Origin: Lithobates sylvaticus | Lineage: Eukaryota > Chordata > Amphibia > Anura > Ranidae | Length of the DNA: 64,000 nucleotides | Direction of reading: 5' to 3' | NCBI GenBank assembly: GCA_028564925.1 | Contig: CM053030.1 | Location: 373,638,945-373,702,944 of the forward strand | Part shown: one piece after another, positions 12,482-22,912 of the stretch | Layout of the letters: the number at the start of each line of letters is the position of its first letter | Numbering within the stretch: the first letter of the stretch is position 1 | Notes under the pieces: model-generated | What the model was told of the DNA's origin: nothing | Databases searched by the model: none | What the model saw: the letters and a program-made list of their open reading frames with translations, nothing else | Program-made: the position numbers and the translations under genes

Positions 12482-15188
12482 TTTTTCTGCAATCTCAGTT
12501 TGGGCATCTCAAGAATATCCCATCCCAAGTTTTATTTTCCTCAATAAAAATACAAAACAAAGTTCAAGCACTATTTTTCTGCCTGAGGGTGAATAAGAAC
12601 TGTGTGCTGGCTGGGGCAGGATGACAGACGGAACACAACACTCAACAGCCCCTACGGGGGTACCGCTACATTCGGGGGCTTGTTCCGGGACCATCTGTTC
12701 ACGGGTAACCTGCCAGCCATTGCCCCTAGCAGCCGAAGTTGACCGAGCGGGGGGGACTGTACTTTGTTCCACCGATTGAGGGATTGAACTCAAGGGAAGG
12801 ATTTCTGTGCTCTGCCTGCTATTTAGTGCTACAGTAACAAGTGCCATTGTCCATGGCAACCAGCGGGATCTGTCTGCCAAGTTATTGCTGCCCTGCTTAC
12901 CCATTGGCCCAACCACAGCTGGGATGGACACTTCACTTTAAATCTGAAATTCAGTAACTTTGTAAGACGGGGTGGAGTCTGAGCCTAGTGACTCCCCTGC
13001 AAAAATCAGTGACATGAGGGAAGGGGAGTCTGTTGGGGCCTGCAGGATGGTCGGGGACCTGGTAACTAAGCACTGCCCAGCAGGAACCAGAAATAGTCGC
13101 TGAAATGCCGACCGCCCTTGTGTCCCTTGCTAACCCCATCTGGAGGGAGCTAGTGTTGGAGAGGGATGAGCCCTCAGGTGAGCCAGAAGGTGAATGTGAT
13201 GACAGAGCCATAGATTGCAATCTGAGTTTGGGTCCCTGGAGAAGTTAGAGTGGTCGTCTCGCAGTGGCAGCTTGGAGGAGGAATGGGAGACAGGAGGTTC
13301 CCAGGTCCTGGAGGTCCAGTCCGAGGAAGGAGCTGTGCCCGATCCAGCTATGGGAACCCCCATCAGTAGACAACTTTTCTTGAAAAGACCCTCTACCACC
13401 CAAAGTAGCTGAATACAGGCAGTGGTTCAAGAGGTCCTATGATGCTGATGTCCTGCTAGGAAAAGGGAAGCCCAGAGAACTGCCCAGGCTCCAGCTGCTG
13501 AAGTTGCTCTGGAGTGGGGTCTGGACTACCCTTCAGTCCCTCCCGAGACCATGGACATCATTGAGAACTCCTGGGGAGAGTGGGAAGCCTCTGCAGGTGC
13601 CAAAATGTGAGGAGACCTGGGCCCGTTTTGAGGACATTCAGAAAGATTGGAGGCTGGAAAAAGGAATTTGCAAGGACAGAGTGATGGTCATGAAGGCAGA
13701 ATGGCCTGCGAGGAGTCACTCTGTCTCCATCAGGGAGGAAGGGGGCAGCAGGAAGAGACTGCCCGACTCGCATTTCTATGCGTGAGGACTGTTGGGATAT
13801 ACAGCCCACCATAGAAATGGCCACAAACTGCTAGAAGGTTGCAGAATGTGTTCTTTCTCCCTGACTTTTGCAAGATCAGACCGACCTGCCACCCTGTCCT
13901 GTGCCCGATGGATGGACTTTCCTATTGATGGAAGCTGGGTGAGGTCTGGTTCCTACTTTTAACTTTTTATTTAATTTTTTAGGAGCCTGTCAGTCTGGGG
14001 AGGGACCCCTACCACCAGGAACTCCAAAGAGAACTGTCTACTTATGCTGTGTGTTTGTTTGTTTGTTTTTTTTTTTATTTTATTTTTTTCTTTTCCCCAC
14101 TATTGTTTCTGTCAGCAGGCCAATACCCCTTCTGACAGAACAAAGAAGAAACATGTGTTTGAGGTAACCTATATGGTCTGGACATCTAACAGGGTTTTTT
14201 TTGTCAGGAAGGGGTTAGCATCCTGCTGACAGAAACATTAAAGTGTGTAGGTAGTTGTTAGGATAGGATGTTGTAGTGTTTTTGTCTTCACAGGATCTCT
14301 TTGGATGGGATGTCTGTCCATCCATCTCTTGCTGAACCAAGAACCTGCGGGCAGAAGCGTGTAGCACTCTCTCTAGTGTGCTAGGATAGTGTGTGTTTTT
14401 GTGAGAGTAGGTAAATTTCCAGGCCTGGCTGGCAGCCAAGCCTGTGTGTGTTTTGATCTGGGCGGACGGGACCCTCTTACAACCCACAGGGGTGTCCTGA
14501 ACAGAAGGAGCAAGAGAGGAAAGCAGGAGAACACTTCCGGGCAAGTCTCCATGAGTTCCACAGAGGCAGCCAAGAGGGTTGCTGAGTGTTCACGCAGTCG
14601 GGAGGACTAGGAGGCATGCCTGAGAGGACTGGGATGAGCAGTCTTGGATGGGTACAGAGCCAGTATTTAGGATTGTGGTGGTACGAACATTGGAAAGGGG
14701 TAGCCGCAGCCAGGAGGGCTGGCAGTGCCTGAAGAGGTGGGACTGGGAGCAGTAGCCATATGAACAGCTAGCACTAAGGACTACCATATTGCTACACCAT
14801 AGGGGCCCACGTTCCTTCCTGCAAAGGGCATTCAACCTAGGCCTCGCTCAGCCAGTGTCGGGCCTACAAATCAGTGCTAGTTTGTCTGGGAAGTGCAAGC
14901 AAGTGATGTGCTGGAGGTGTTGAGAGATAATCTGCAAGCGAGTGAAGTGCTGGAGTTGTAAATACCGAAGGTGTATATAGTTGGTCCCATATATATTTTT
15001 CTGCAATCAGTTTGGGCATCTCATGAATATCCCATCCCCATCCAAGTTTATTCCCCTCAATAAAAATACAAAACTAAGTTCAAGGACTGGTTTTCTGCCT
15101 GAGGGTGAATGAGAAATGTGTGCCTGGCTGAGGCAAGGTAACAGATGAACCACAACACTCAGCAGCCTCTACAGGGGGTAGCGATACA
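12482..15188 (+). mobile_element. LTR-element fossil with paired direct repeats
   Basis: Two direct repeats of about 190 bp (12482-12670 and 14996-15188) share CTGCAATC...AGTTTGGGCATCTCA, an AATAAAAATACAAAAC polyadenylation-like segment and a CTACA-like end. They differ at very roughly 12 percent of sites, so the copy is old. Directly after the first repeat lies TTCGGGGGCTTGTTCCGGGA, similar to a proline-tRNA primer-binding site. The 2.3-kb interior holds no recognisable gag, pol or env, so the element is broken or was non-autonomous. The left repeat may be incomplete because it abuts another repeat. Confidence 0.5.
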
Positions 15189-15199
15189 AGAAACGTCTT

Positions 15200-15415
15200 A
15201 CCTCTGTACTTGCCAACAAGGGTTTTTCCACCAAGTACTAAGTAATGTTTTGCTTGAGGATCAAATACTTTTACTTACTCACTGAACTGCAACTCAATTT
15301 ATAACATTTTGTATCGTGTTTGTTTTTTTTTTTTTTTCTGGATTTTTGGTTGATATTCTGCCTCTATCATTTAAAATGATATCTATGATAAAAATTTTAA
15401 AATTTTCTTAAATAG
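15200..15415 (+). mobile_element. Tc1/mariner-type MITE, left part
   Basis: The sequence from TTGCCAACAAGGGTTTTTCC through CCAAGTACTAAGTAATGTTT and CTGGATTTTTGGTTGATATT follows a widespread vertebrate Tc1/mariner-type MITE as I recall it. The matching right end (CAGGCAAACTTACAAAATCTGC, then CCCCACTGTA) lies at 17688-17748, so the element seems split by an insertion of about 2.27 kb. The outer left terminus is not visible. Confidence 0.55.
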
Positions 15416-17687
15416 ACCCTTAATTGGGCTGGGAAGAGAGCCCACAAAGTGGGTCAACTGGCGATGCCGCCATCCATCTATGGAAAAAGCCTCATTATTC
15501 TGTAACTCGTGCAATCTTTGAGTGCTATAAGTGGCGAATTATAATTTTTGTTATATTTTATATTGAGTTGTCCCCCATATCAACAAAATCTTGCAGCAGA
15601 ATTGCTTCGAGGAATAGGATGGGTTTGGGTTTAAAATTCCCCTCCACCGCCTCAACCCTGGACAACAGATGGCCCATATCCTCCCGTAGGGTGTTAATTT
15701 CGAGTTTGATTACATTTTCCAGGCGCAAGAGCATCGCCTCCATTTCATGTTTGTTAGGGATGTGGGTTCCTGCTTGTTGATCCTCCCCCCTACTGAGCTC
15801 AATCTCAGTCTCCATTGTAAGGTCCGCTCTGGAGTCATTAATTTCTCCTTCCACCCCGCCCCTACTCTCCGGGAGGCTCCGGCCCGCGTTTCTTTTCCCC
15901 CGATGTTTTTGGGCTTGCACCCTGTCTTAAATAATGTTTAAATAATTTCTCCCCTTTACTGCCTTTGGCGGTAGTGGGCTGTTTATGGGTCTTTACTCAT
16001 CTTTTTAATGGGCCTGTCTTTTCCCCAGTCTTGTTAATGGGCCTGGGCCTCCTGGGCCCTTTTCCACCTACTGCCTATTAATGCGATCCTGCCTTTGGGG
16101 TGTCAGTGTATACGGTCACGTTTGCCGTAGGCTGGGGGGGACCTTTTCCATCTGTACCATATGATCATCCAGCCATGAGGAGTAACATTGGGTCACCATC
16201 TTCCGGTTCAATGGCGGGAGCACATGGTAAAAATATCTGACAGTTCCGCCTGTTCGTGCTTTAAAGCACACCTTTTATAATGGGATCAGCATAGTATAGC
16301 CATTGTGCTCGCAGCAGAGTGATGTCTGCCCGCCATTGAGCTCGTGAGCTGTCAGTCGGCGTGTCTGGCACTCCTAGATCCACAGTCAATGCGTTTCGCC
16401 CGCTGGCCAATATGACAGCAGGCTTCTTTTGGAACCTGTCCTGGGCACATTGCCAGTGAGCTAGGCGGCGAACCGCACTAAAAGTTACACATTTATCGCC
16501 ACGCTACTGGTTTTGAACTCCAGAGATTGATTGCATGACAACCTCATTTTAATCTTCAGATCCTGACCCCAGGATGGTATCCACCTGAGATGTTCCCGCA
16601 GGAAACACAAATATTTCATACATACTCCCGTAGTTGGAAAAAAAAGAAAAAAACACATACCAAACTAAAATGAAAGATCAAACAACCGCACGGCGCTGCC
16701 TGCTGGGTGCTCACACCCGAGGCTCGTAGTAATAGTGCTAGTATTTGCTTTTGGGTTTTTAGAATCGCCGCCCTTCGTAGTTCTGACTTTCATTCTATTC
16801 TTTTTGTCTGTACATCTGTGTTTCCCCAGATTACTTTCTGTTTGATTTCTGTAGGATTCAGCTGGTAAATAGGCAATTAGGCAGTAGTGTAGGCCAACAA
16901 TTATCTAATGAAGCAGGCTTACGAGGGTAAAACTGAAAGAAGAATATGAGGGTGCAGTTAAAAAAAATGCTAGTTAGTCGTTTATATGTTGACAGTCTCT
17001 AATGCGGCCCCAAAGCACAAGTTGTTTGCCTTGACTCCACATTCAGCTCTAAAAAAAAATGACACAGGTAACAATCCCAGGTATGTACTCGGTTCCTTTA
17101 CACAGAGCTACTGCTGGTAGGTATGCCGTTAAGCGAAAGAGCATGCCAGCATCTCTTCTACCTTAGTCTTCAATCCCGTGTAGAGAGCTACTAGCATCCT
17201 AGCACAAACATCTTCTCAAGAAAAAAAACATACTTCCCGGCAAAAATAAAGTTGCTGTGCTCTTACCTCAGCGTGAGGAGGGTTTTCAGAGGGTTAAGTC
17301 GAATACTCACGGGCCGTGCTTCTCAGGCTGGCTCAGCATGCCTTTTCTGGGGCTTCATCCTGCTGTATAGGAGGTAGTGGGTTGGAGGAGATAGGATAGG
17401 ATGGGGGGGGCTGGTCCTTACAGACCCGATCGTGGCCGTCGCTTTACCGATCGTGTTGTTATCCGGATCGGGAAGACCTCAGCATCCTCGTTTCCTTAGG
17501 CCAGGGAGTCATACGGGCGGCCGCGGCGTCTCTCACACAGAGCGGTCCGGTCCCGAGTCCTCCCTGGCTGCTCACCAGCTCTCCTCGGCGTCTCGGGCTC
17601 AAGCTCCTCCCTCCGAGCGGACGCTACGTCCGCGCGTCCATCTCCTGCCGGACACTTCCTCCAGAACTTCCTGCCCTTAATTTCTTA
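15416..17687 (-). mobile_element. LINE-1 ORF1-containing insertion
   Basis: On the - strand, 15920-15558 encodes MQAQKHRGKRNAGRSLPESR, then LLRLENVIKLEINTLREDMG and HLLSRVEAVE, the coiled-coil part of a frog LINE-1 ORF1 protein, cut off after about 90 residues. Sequence right of it (15960-17680) would be the 5' leader and is GC-rich near 17400-17640. The insert splits a MITE, with TTTCTTAA at both junctions as a possible 8-bp target duplication. No poly-A tail is seen at the left junction, so the 3' end is missing, which is unusual for a LINE. Confidence 0.45.
16297..16460. repeat. Direct repeat copy A (partner at 17776-18057)
   Basis: Starts CATTGTGCTCGCAGCAGAGT and includes CTGCCCGCCATTGAGCTCGT and CAATGCGTTTCGCCCGCTG. 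The second copy has an extra stretch of about 130 bp after GTGATGT that is missing here, indicating an internal deletion in this copy. Confidence 0.75.
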
Positions 17688-17748
17688 AGCAGGCAAACTT
17701 ACAAAATCTGCAGGGGTTAAAATAATAATTTTCCCCACTGTATATGGA
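17688..17748 (+). mobile_element. Tc1/mariner-type MITE, right part
   Basis: AGCAGGCAAACTTACAAAAT, then CTGCAGGGGTTAAAATAATAA and CCCCACTGTA resembles the right terminus of the MITE whose left part is at 15200-15415. It is followed by TA, the Tc1/mariner target. Confidence 0.55.
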
Positions 17749-17775
17749 GCAGGTCAGCTAAACCCTGGTTTTATA

Positions 17776-18057
17776 CATTGTGCTCGCAGCAGAGTGATGT
17801 ATGGGTGAATATGGCACCCATATTGGGGTTTTGTTCGGCAACATATATTCCCTTCACTGAGCCTCCATCTAGACTTCTAAGTCGACCACTGATGTTCATG
17901 TAGACCTGCACATGCGTGGTGATGTCTGCCCGCCATTGAGCTCGTGAGCTGTCAGTCGGCGTGTCTGGCACTCCTAGAACCACAGTCAATGCGTTTCGCC
18001 CGCTGTATATGACAGCAGGCTTCTTGGAACCTGTCCTGGGCACATTGTCAGTGCAAT
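17776..18057. repeat. Direct repeat copy B (partner at 16297-16460)
   Basis: Longer copy of the repeat. It carries GCGTTTCGCCCGCTG, whose reverse complement ends CGGGCGAAACGC. That resembles the 3' half of a hammerhead core, but no CUGAUGA box is present. Confidence 0.7.
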
Positions 18058-18089
18058 GAACTGGGATTGGGAGAATCTTGTCTCCTGAT

Positions 18090-19345
18090 CAAGGAGGAAC
18101 TAGAAGTCTCTGTAGTAAGAGTTGGAGCAGATGTGTTAACCATTCACATCCCAGGCGTGGACATTTTGGCAGGCCGACTTCTTCAGCTGACAGCCAGGAC
18201 CTAGGGGAATAGTCCTTATACCTCCCCTGAGGATTCAGGACCTGTCAAGGGTAGGAGATGCCAGTCTTGGACACCTCCTGGCATCCAAGCTCATCACACT
18301 GGACAGGTTTGTCTTCAGGCACAGATATACTCTCATTGATGCTTTTGTTGCTTCATGGGATCAGTACTCTGCTCTATGCCTCTCCCTCCCCATCTGCTTT
18401 GCAGCATTGCGATGAAAGGCATTCCGGTGCACCTTTTATAGTGCCAGATTGGCCCATGTGGATGTGGACCTGATGAGTCTACTGGTGGATGCTCTTTCAG
18501 CTCGTCCAAATCTTTTCTCAATTTTACCAATCTTCTTTATGGTTGCTGTCTTTTGCGGCATGGCTGTTTTAAAAGTACAGCTTCTGAGGGAAAAAGGCAT
18601 CTCTTAATCGGGTATTCCCATGATGCTAAAAGCTAGGAGTACCACTCTTCACAAGGTCTATCGCTGCACATGAAGGGCACTCTTAGCTTGATGGGAGGAA
18701 ATTCTGTGGGACAAATCCTTTCATTTTTAGAGATGGGTCTGGACCAGCATTAGGCCCTTGGCACCATCGTGGGTCAGGTCCCTGCACTTGCAATCCTGTT
18801 TAAGACCTTTGTGCTAAGTGTCTCCCGCGACTATGGAGGATCTGAATTTAGTTCTCTCTGCACACCACAAATCCATCAGGGGTATTGCTTTTTCCGGTCT
18901 CATGGGGCTGTTTCTTGCTGCCATCACCCCTGCAATGTGAGTTTTTGAGCAGGCGGTGTTGAGGCTCAGAACTTTTTGCTACTCCTAATTTTGTCCCTCC
19001 CTGTCTTGCTCTACTTTCATCTGTTCTCCCTACATTTCCTGGATCAGGCTAATAATTTTTCACAGCTACTGCTTTCTTCAGAAAGACCGACTTTTTATCT
19101 TGGTAACCCAGCTTCCCATTTCATCACTTCATTGTTTCTCAGACCACTGTGCAATGACTACTCGGACAGAATGCTACCCTTTCCTGTTGAGGTACTCTAC
19201 TTGGATTGTAAGTGCCTCTGGGGTTCCTTTGGCATCGGGCTGTTTTCCAGATTTGTGAGGCTGCCACCTGGTCTTCTGTTTAAACATTCTCTACGTTTGA
19301 CCATGTGGATGTTCTGGCCTCGTCTGATGCCAGTCTTTTTTTTTT
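18090..19345 (+). mobile_element. DIRS-type retroelement fossil: RNase H to tyrosine recombinase region
   Basis: The + strand shows, in order, HIPGVD-like sequence at the end of an RNase H domain, a PDWP-like segment, an ALGTIVGQVPALAILF block, and near 19250 sequence resembling the C-terminal ATWSS...F recombinase region. This order matches DIRS elements of amphibians. The copy has many breaks and no visible termini. It may or may not belong with the RT piece at 4988-5390, 13 kb away. Confidence 0.55.
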
Positions 19346-20147
19346 TTTATATTTTTTATTTAATTTTTTTTCCTGTTGGTATATTTTATAGCTGTTGCCT
19401 ACCCCAGCAGTTGGACCCTGTTTGGTTGCCCCAACAGTTTAATATTTCCTGTATCCCTCCAATGTGTTTTTTTTTTTTTTAACACTGACAGAGGTGCTTG
19501 CAATGGTCCACTTTTTATTTTGGTAAAACCTTTTATCGCAAAAGGATAAACCTTTTTCTCTAACTATTTAAAAGTGTTCATTTTTGATACACTAACACTA
19601 CCCTTCCACCAGACTGAAGGTGCTGCTGTCCAAAGGTGCCTCTTGCTTCTTCATCCAGAGTGTTGGCATCCTAAGACGGGAGGTGTGTTACTGGCCAGAT
19701 CACCTGGTGAAAACAGAGGGGGGGGGGAACGTAATGATAAGCTGCAACCCAATGGTTTTTGGTTTTGATTTTAATGGCGCTTAAAAATGTATTTCCTTTG
19801 CCAAAAAAAAGAGGCATGATGGAGTAGAAGTGGTTATCCTGGGCTGGCGTGTGTGTGTGTTGGGCCCCCCCCCCCCAAATCATCCTGTAGGCATCAGTTC
19901 AAAAGGGAAGTATAGCTTAAAAAAAATACATTCATACGCGACTAGATGGCTGCAGCTGTCTCCCGATGCCTCTAAGTCCATTGTATTTTCCTTCTTATTT
20001 TTTATTTTTCCTTCTATCTATTTGTTTTTTTTAGGGAATTCATGAAAAGGATTTTAGGGTTAATACAAAAAACATGTGGTTTTTTTTTTTTTTTTTTTTT
20101 TTTTCTTCTCCATAAAACCGTTTTTAACATCTGTTTTACTTTTTCAG
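19346..20147 (+). other. Intron sequence before kif15 exon 3
   Basis: T-rich runs, a GTGTGTGT stretch and a C9 run near 19866. No clear element is visible. The 3' end is the acceptor tract of the exon at 20148. Confidence 0.5.
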
Positions 20148-20327
20148 GCTGGTGATGTGAAAAGTTTTCTGTGTAAATGTTCGTTTATTGAAATCTACAA
20201 TGAACAGATATTTGACTTGCTGGACTCTGCATCTGCGGGACTTTTTCTTAGGGAACATATAAAGAAAGGAGTGTTTATTGTTGGTGCTGTGGAGCAAGCA
20301 GTGGCCTCTGCTGCTGAGGCATACCAG
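20148..20327 (+). CDS. kif15: kif15 internal exon 3: motor core
   Basis: This 180-nt exon (60 codons, phase 0 at both ends) lies between TTTTCAG and GTAAGT. It encodes AGDVKSFLCKCSFIEIYNEQ and continues IFDLLDSASAGLFLREH, IKKGVFIVGAVEQ and AAEAYQ. SFIEIYNEQIFDLL is the conserved kinesin strand/helix before loop 8, and LREHIKKGVFIVGAVEQ is characteristic of kinesin-12. The frame has no stops. The polypyrimidine tract upstream (20078-20104) is almost pure T. Confidence 0.97.
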
Positions 20328-21360
20328 GTAAGTTCATAAATCTGCAACATTTTGGAGGAGAATTCTAGGTGTTCGACCATATTTTTCATTTGGCCTTGGA
20401 CTATACATATCTATGGCCTTTGTGTTGAGGCATACATGTGCGTGGTGTGAAAATATAGATTCCCTTTTAAAAACTCACAAAGCTGCAGTACACAGACGTG
20501 AACCAGCCACATTTGCAAGAATAGCATTTCTACTTGAAAGCCCTGCCCGCCTCTCTCCTCTCACGTCTCATCTTTCCTGACGTCAGTGGGAGTTCTCGGC
20601 CCCGCCCACCGACTGTAGCTATCAGATCAGAAGAGAGGTGGGCAGGGCTGACGTCAGGAGAGACGTGAGAGGCGGGCCAGACCAGGCAGTCACATGAGCG
20701 GCATATACAGTTAAGCTGTAATATAAGATTTTTAAGTTTTGGGTTTAATACTGCTTTAGCCCTTTTTGTTGCCACAGCTGTTTGTGGCCTAAAGATTAGT
20801 TAAAACCCCCAAACCTATATATTTTCTATGAGCAAAGACCCTTGAAAATAAAATGGGAGCAGTTGCAATTTTTTTTATGTCACACAATATTAACAATCAA
20901 CAGCTTTTCAAACGCATACTTTTAGTAAAAAATAAACTGGTTCGTTTTGGTGCACAACCTAGTATGCAATTGTTGGTAAAAGATGTTGTCAGACCACCTT
21001 AAATTGGTTTCCACAAACCATTCCTCATTATTGCACTAAAACCTAAAGGCTCTAACAAACCAAATCCCTTTTGTTGCCAGAAAACGCCTGGCAGGAGATG
21101 CTGGCCTCTCAAATTAGGCCTCTTTAGTTATCTTGTCTAGGCATAAGGTAATCCAGTTAAAACTCTTTCCTTGCACTTACTATGCCCCACATGTTCTCTT
21201 TAAAATGGGTAAATAACCTTCTCAATCTTGCCCTAACTACCTCCCTGAGCTTGTCCATTTTTATTATATGGTCTGGAAATGCCTGACTATTTGCATGTTT
21301 TTTGGTTGGTGGTAATGTTTTTACATGCTCGCTACTAAATTTACCCAATATTTGTAATCC
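20328..21360 (+). other. Intron sequence with a repeat-like GC stretch
   Basis: Around 20540-20700 the sequence is partly self-complementary (CCCGCCTCTCTCCTCTCACG against CGTGAGAGGCGGG), suggesting a degraded inverted-repeat element. Nothing else is recognised. Confidence 0.4.
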
Positions 21361-21368
21361 CTCTAGAT

Positions 21369-21525
21369 CAGGGGTCTCAAACTGGTGGCTCTCCAGCTGT
21401 TGCAGAACTACAATTCCCATGATGCATTGCAAGGCTGACAGTTACAAGCATGAGTCCCATAGGCAAAGGAATGATGGGACTTGTAGTTCTGCAACAGCTG
21501 GAGGGCCACCAGTTTGAGACCCCTG
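21369..21525. mobile_element. hAT-type MITE with 8-bp target duplication
   Basis: 157 bp, bounded by CAGGGGTCTCAAACTGGTGG and its near-perfect inverse CCACCAGTTTGAGACCCCTG. CTCTAGAT flanks it on both sides (21361-21368 and 21526-21533). The 8-bp duplication and CAGGGGT termini are those of hAT elements. The inverted arms extend about 45 bp. Confidence 0.9.
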
Positions 21526-21533
21526 CTCTAGAT

Positions 21534-22055
21534 GCTTATTGGAGGAGTCCGATCTTGCTAAAGATTACAGAACCCTCCTACTTTGATACACTGGTTTAGG
21601 TCCGGTTTAGGTCCGGTTTACACCATGCCATCGCACAGAAACGTGCTGTGCGTTCCTGTGTGATTCAGACCACATGCAATATGCACTCCATTTGCGATCT
21701 GCAGTGGGTATCGATGGAAAGTTAACGACACCCCAAATGTAGGTTGCAAACGCAGTGCATTAGCCTGTACCAGATCACATGGTACTTTTGTACCATGCAA
21801 TCAAGTTACAGTGCACTTTAAAAAGTAGTGCATGCACTTTGGTGTGATTTATTTATTTTTATTTTTTTTTTTCAAAATGATTGGGCTGAAATGGAACTGC
21901 ATGTGAACTGCACAGGAGCGCGCAGCTTGTTTCTGTGTGGGCATCATGTGAACCGGTGCCTAGGTGATTTCTCCCCCCCAATTATAAATTATCCTATGGG
22001 GCACAAGGTTGCCCATAAAATTTGTGCTCCTTGCTAGAAACGCAGTTTACGATGC
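21534..22055 (+). other. Intron sequence with MITE-like repeat
   Basis: About 21605-21965 is bounded by CCGGTTTACACCATGC-like and CATGTGAACCGG motifs, consistent with a degraded MITE of the GGTTCACA type. No coding exon. Confidence 0.4.
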
Positions 22056-22067
22056 CTGCTGAATAAT

Positions 22068-22912
22068 AGTAAGAAAAAAGGTTGCGCTGTATGAAATGTT
22101 AACAAAATACCAGTACCAAAGTATCGTGAATAATATATGACAATAGTTATCAGCTATTGAAAATTGTGTCAAAACAATGTATGAAAAATTATATGTGACA
22201 CCGCAGGATAAAATTTATTACCCTCTCGTCCATATAGGACTTCAGATAAATATATTAATAAAAATATATTAATAAAGCAAACATAAATGTTATAAGCAAG
22301 TGAAAAGCTGATGTTAAACAGTCCACATAGATGTCCATAGATGACTGGAAGTCCGATCAAATTGACATCAGTGTGATAAGTGACTTTTCCATGTTGACAT
22401 CCGTAATTGTGTGACTTATTCCACTGTGATCCCACCACCAAGTGAAATGAAGGCTTACCAGCTATAGGTAAAAAAAGTCGCCTGCGGCTCAAACCCAGCC
22501 AAGGCCTTTCTCTTCTGTCTCACTCTGGTACAGCAAATCTGAGCGTCTATGTCCTTAGCAGGAATACCTCAATCGTTCCAGGATCGTGCAAGGGTATATC
22601 ACACCAGATAGTAGGTCTCCCAAAAGCCAAAAACGGAGAAGGAAAAAAGGCAAACCATGGGTAGGATCCAACAGGTTTATTTGGTAAAAAGCGCCAACGG
22701 CGTATAGACATCCAAGTATAAAAAACAAGTTTAAAATTTGCGGCCGGCCGGCTGCAGTAACAAAACGCCCGTGCTTGTCTAGGGCCCAGAACGCGGTGAC
22801 GTCAGCACGTCGCTCCTTCCTACGCGTTTCGTCACAGAAATGACATATTCATGGGGCACGGGCGGCGTACTGACGCGCCGCTATAAATATAACAAACCAA
22901 GCCTCGATCTGA
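22068..22912 (-). repeat. Penelope-like element terminal repeat A
   Basis: Direct repeat of about 845 bp, closely similar to 27444-28285. It starts AGTAAGAAAAAAGGTTGCGC and ends CTCGATCTGAGTGGC. It contains a hammerhead-like fold at 22800-22875 (- strand). Confidence 0.85.
22800..22875 (-). ncRNA. Hammerhead-like ribozyme fold, non-canonical core (copy A)
   Basis: On the - strand: a distal stem CGTCAGTAC/GTGCTGACG, a box ATGAATA where CUGAUGA is expected, a 4-bp stem II (GTCA/TGAC) with a 6-nt loop, GAA, a self-complementary ACGCGT (stem III) and a GUA triplet. Layout and spacing follow type I hammerheads, which are known from Penelope-like elements. The changed box makes present activity doubtful. 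Confidence 0.55.

Noticed and set aside
12509-13430. Frames of 89-140 codons on the - strand
   Set aside because: They lie antisense within the LTR-element fossil and show no domain or codon signal.
17776-18057. Another hammerhead ribozyme at GCGTTTCGCCCGC
   Set aside because: Only the 3' half resembles the motif; no CUGAUGA-like box or cleavage triplet is present at the right spacing.
18976-19482. 168-codon frame rich in Leu and Phe as a membrane protein
   Set aside because: It overlaps the DIRS fossil in a different frame and ends in poly-T-derived Phe; considered chance.
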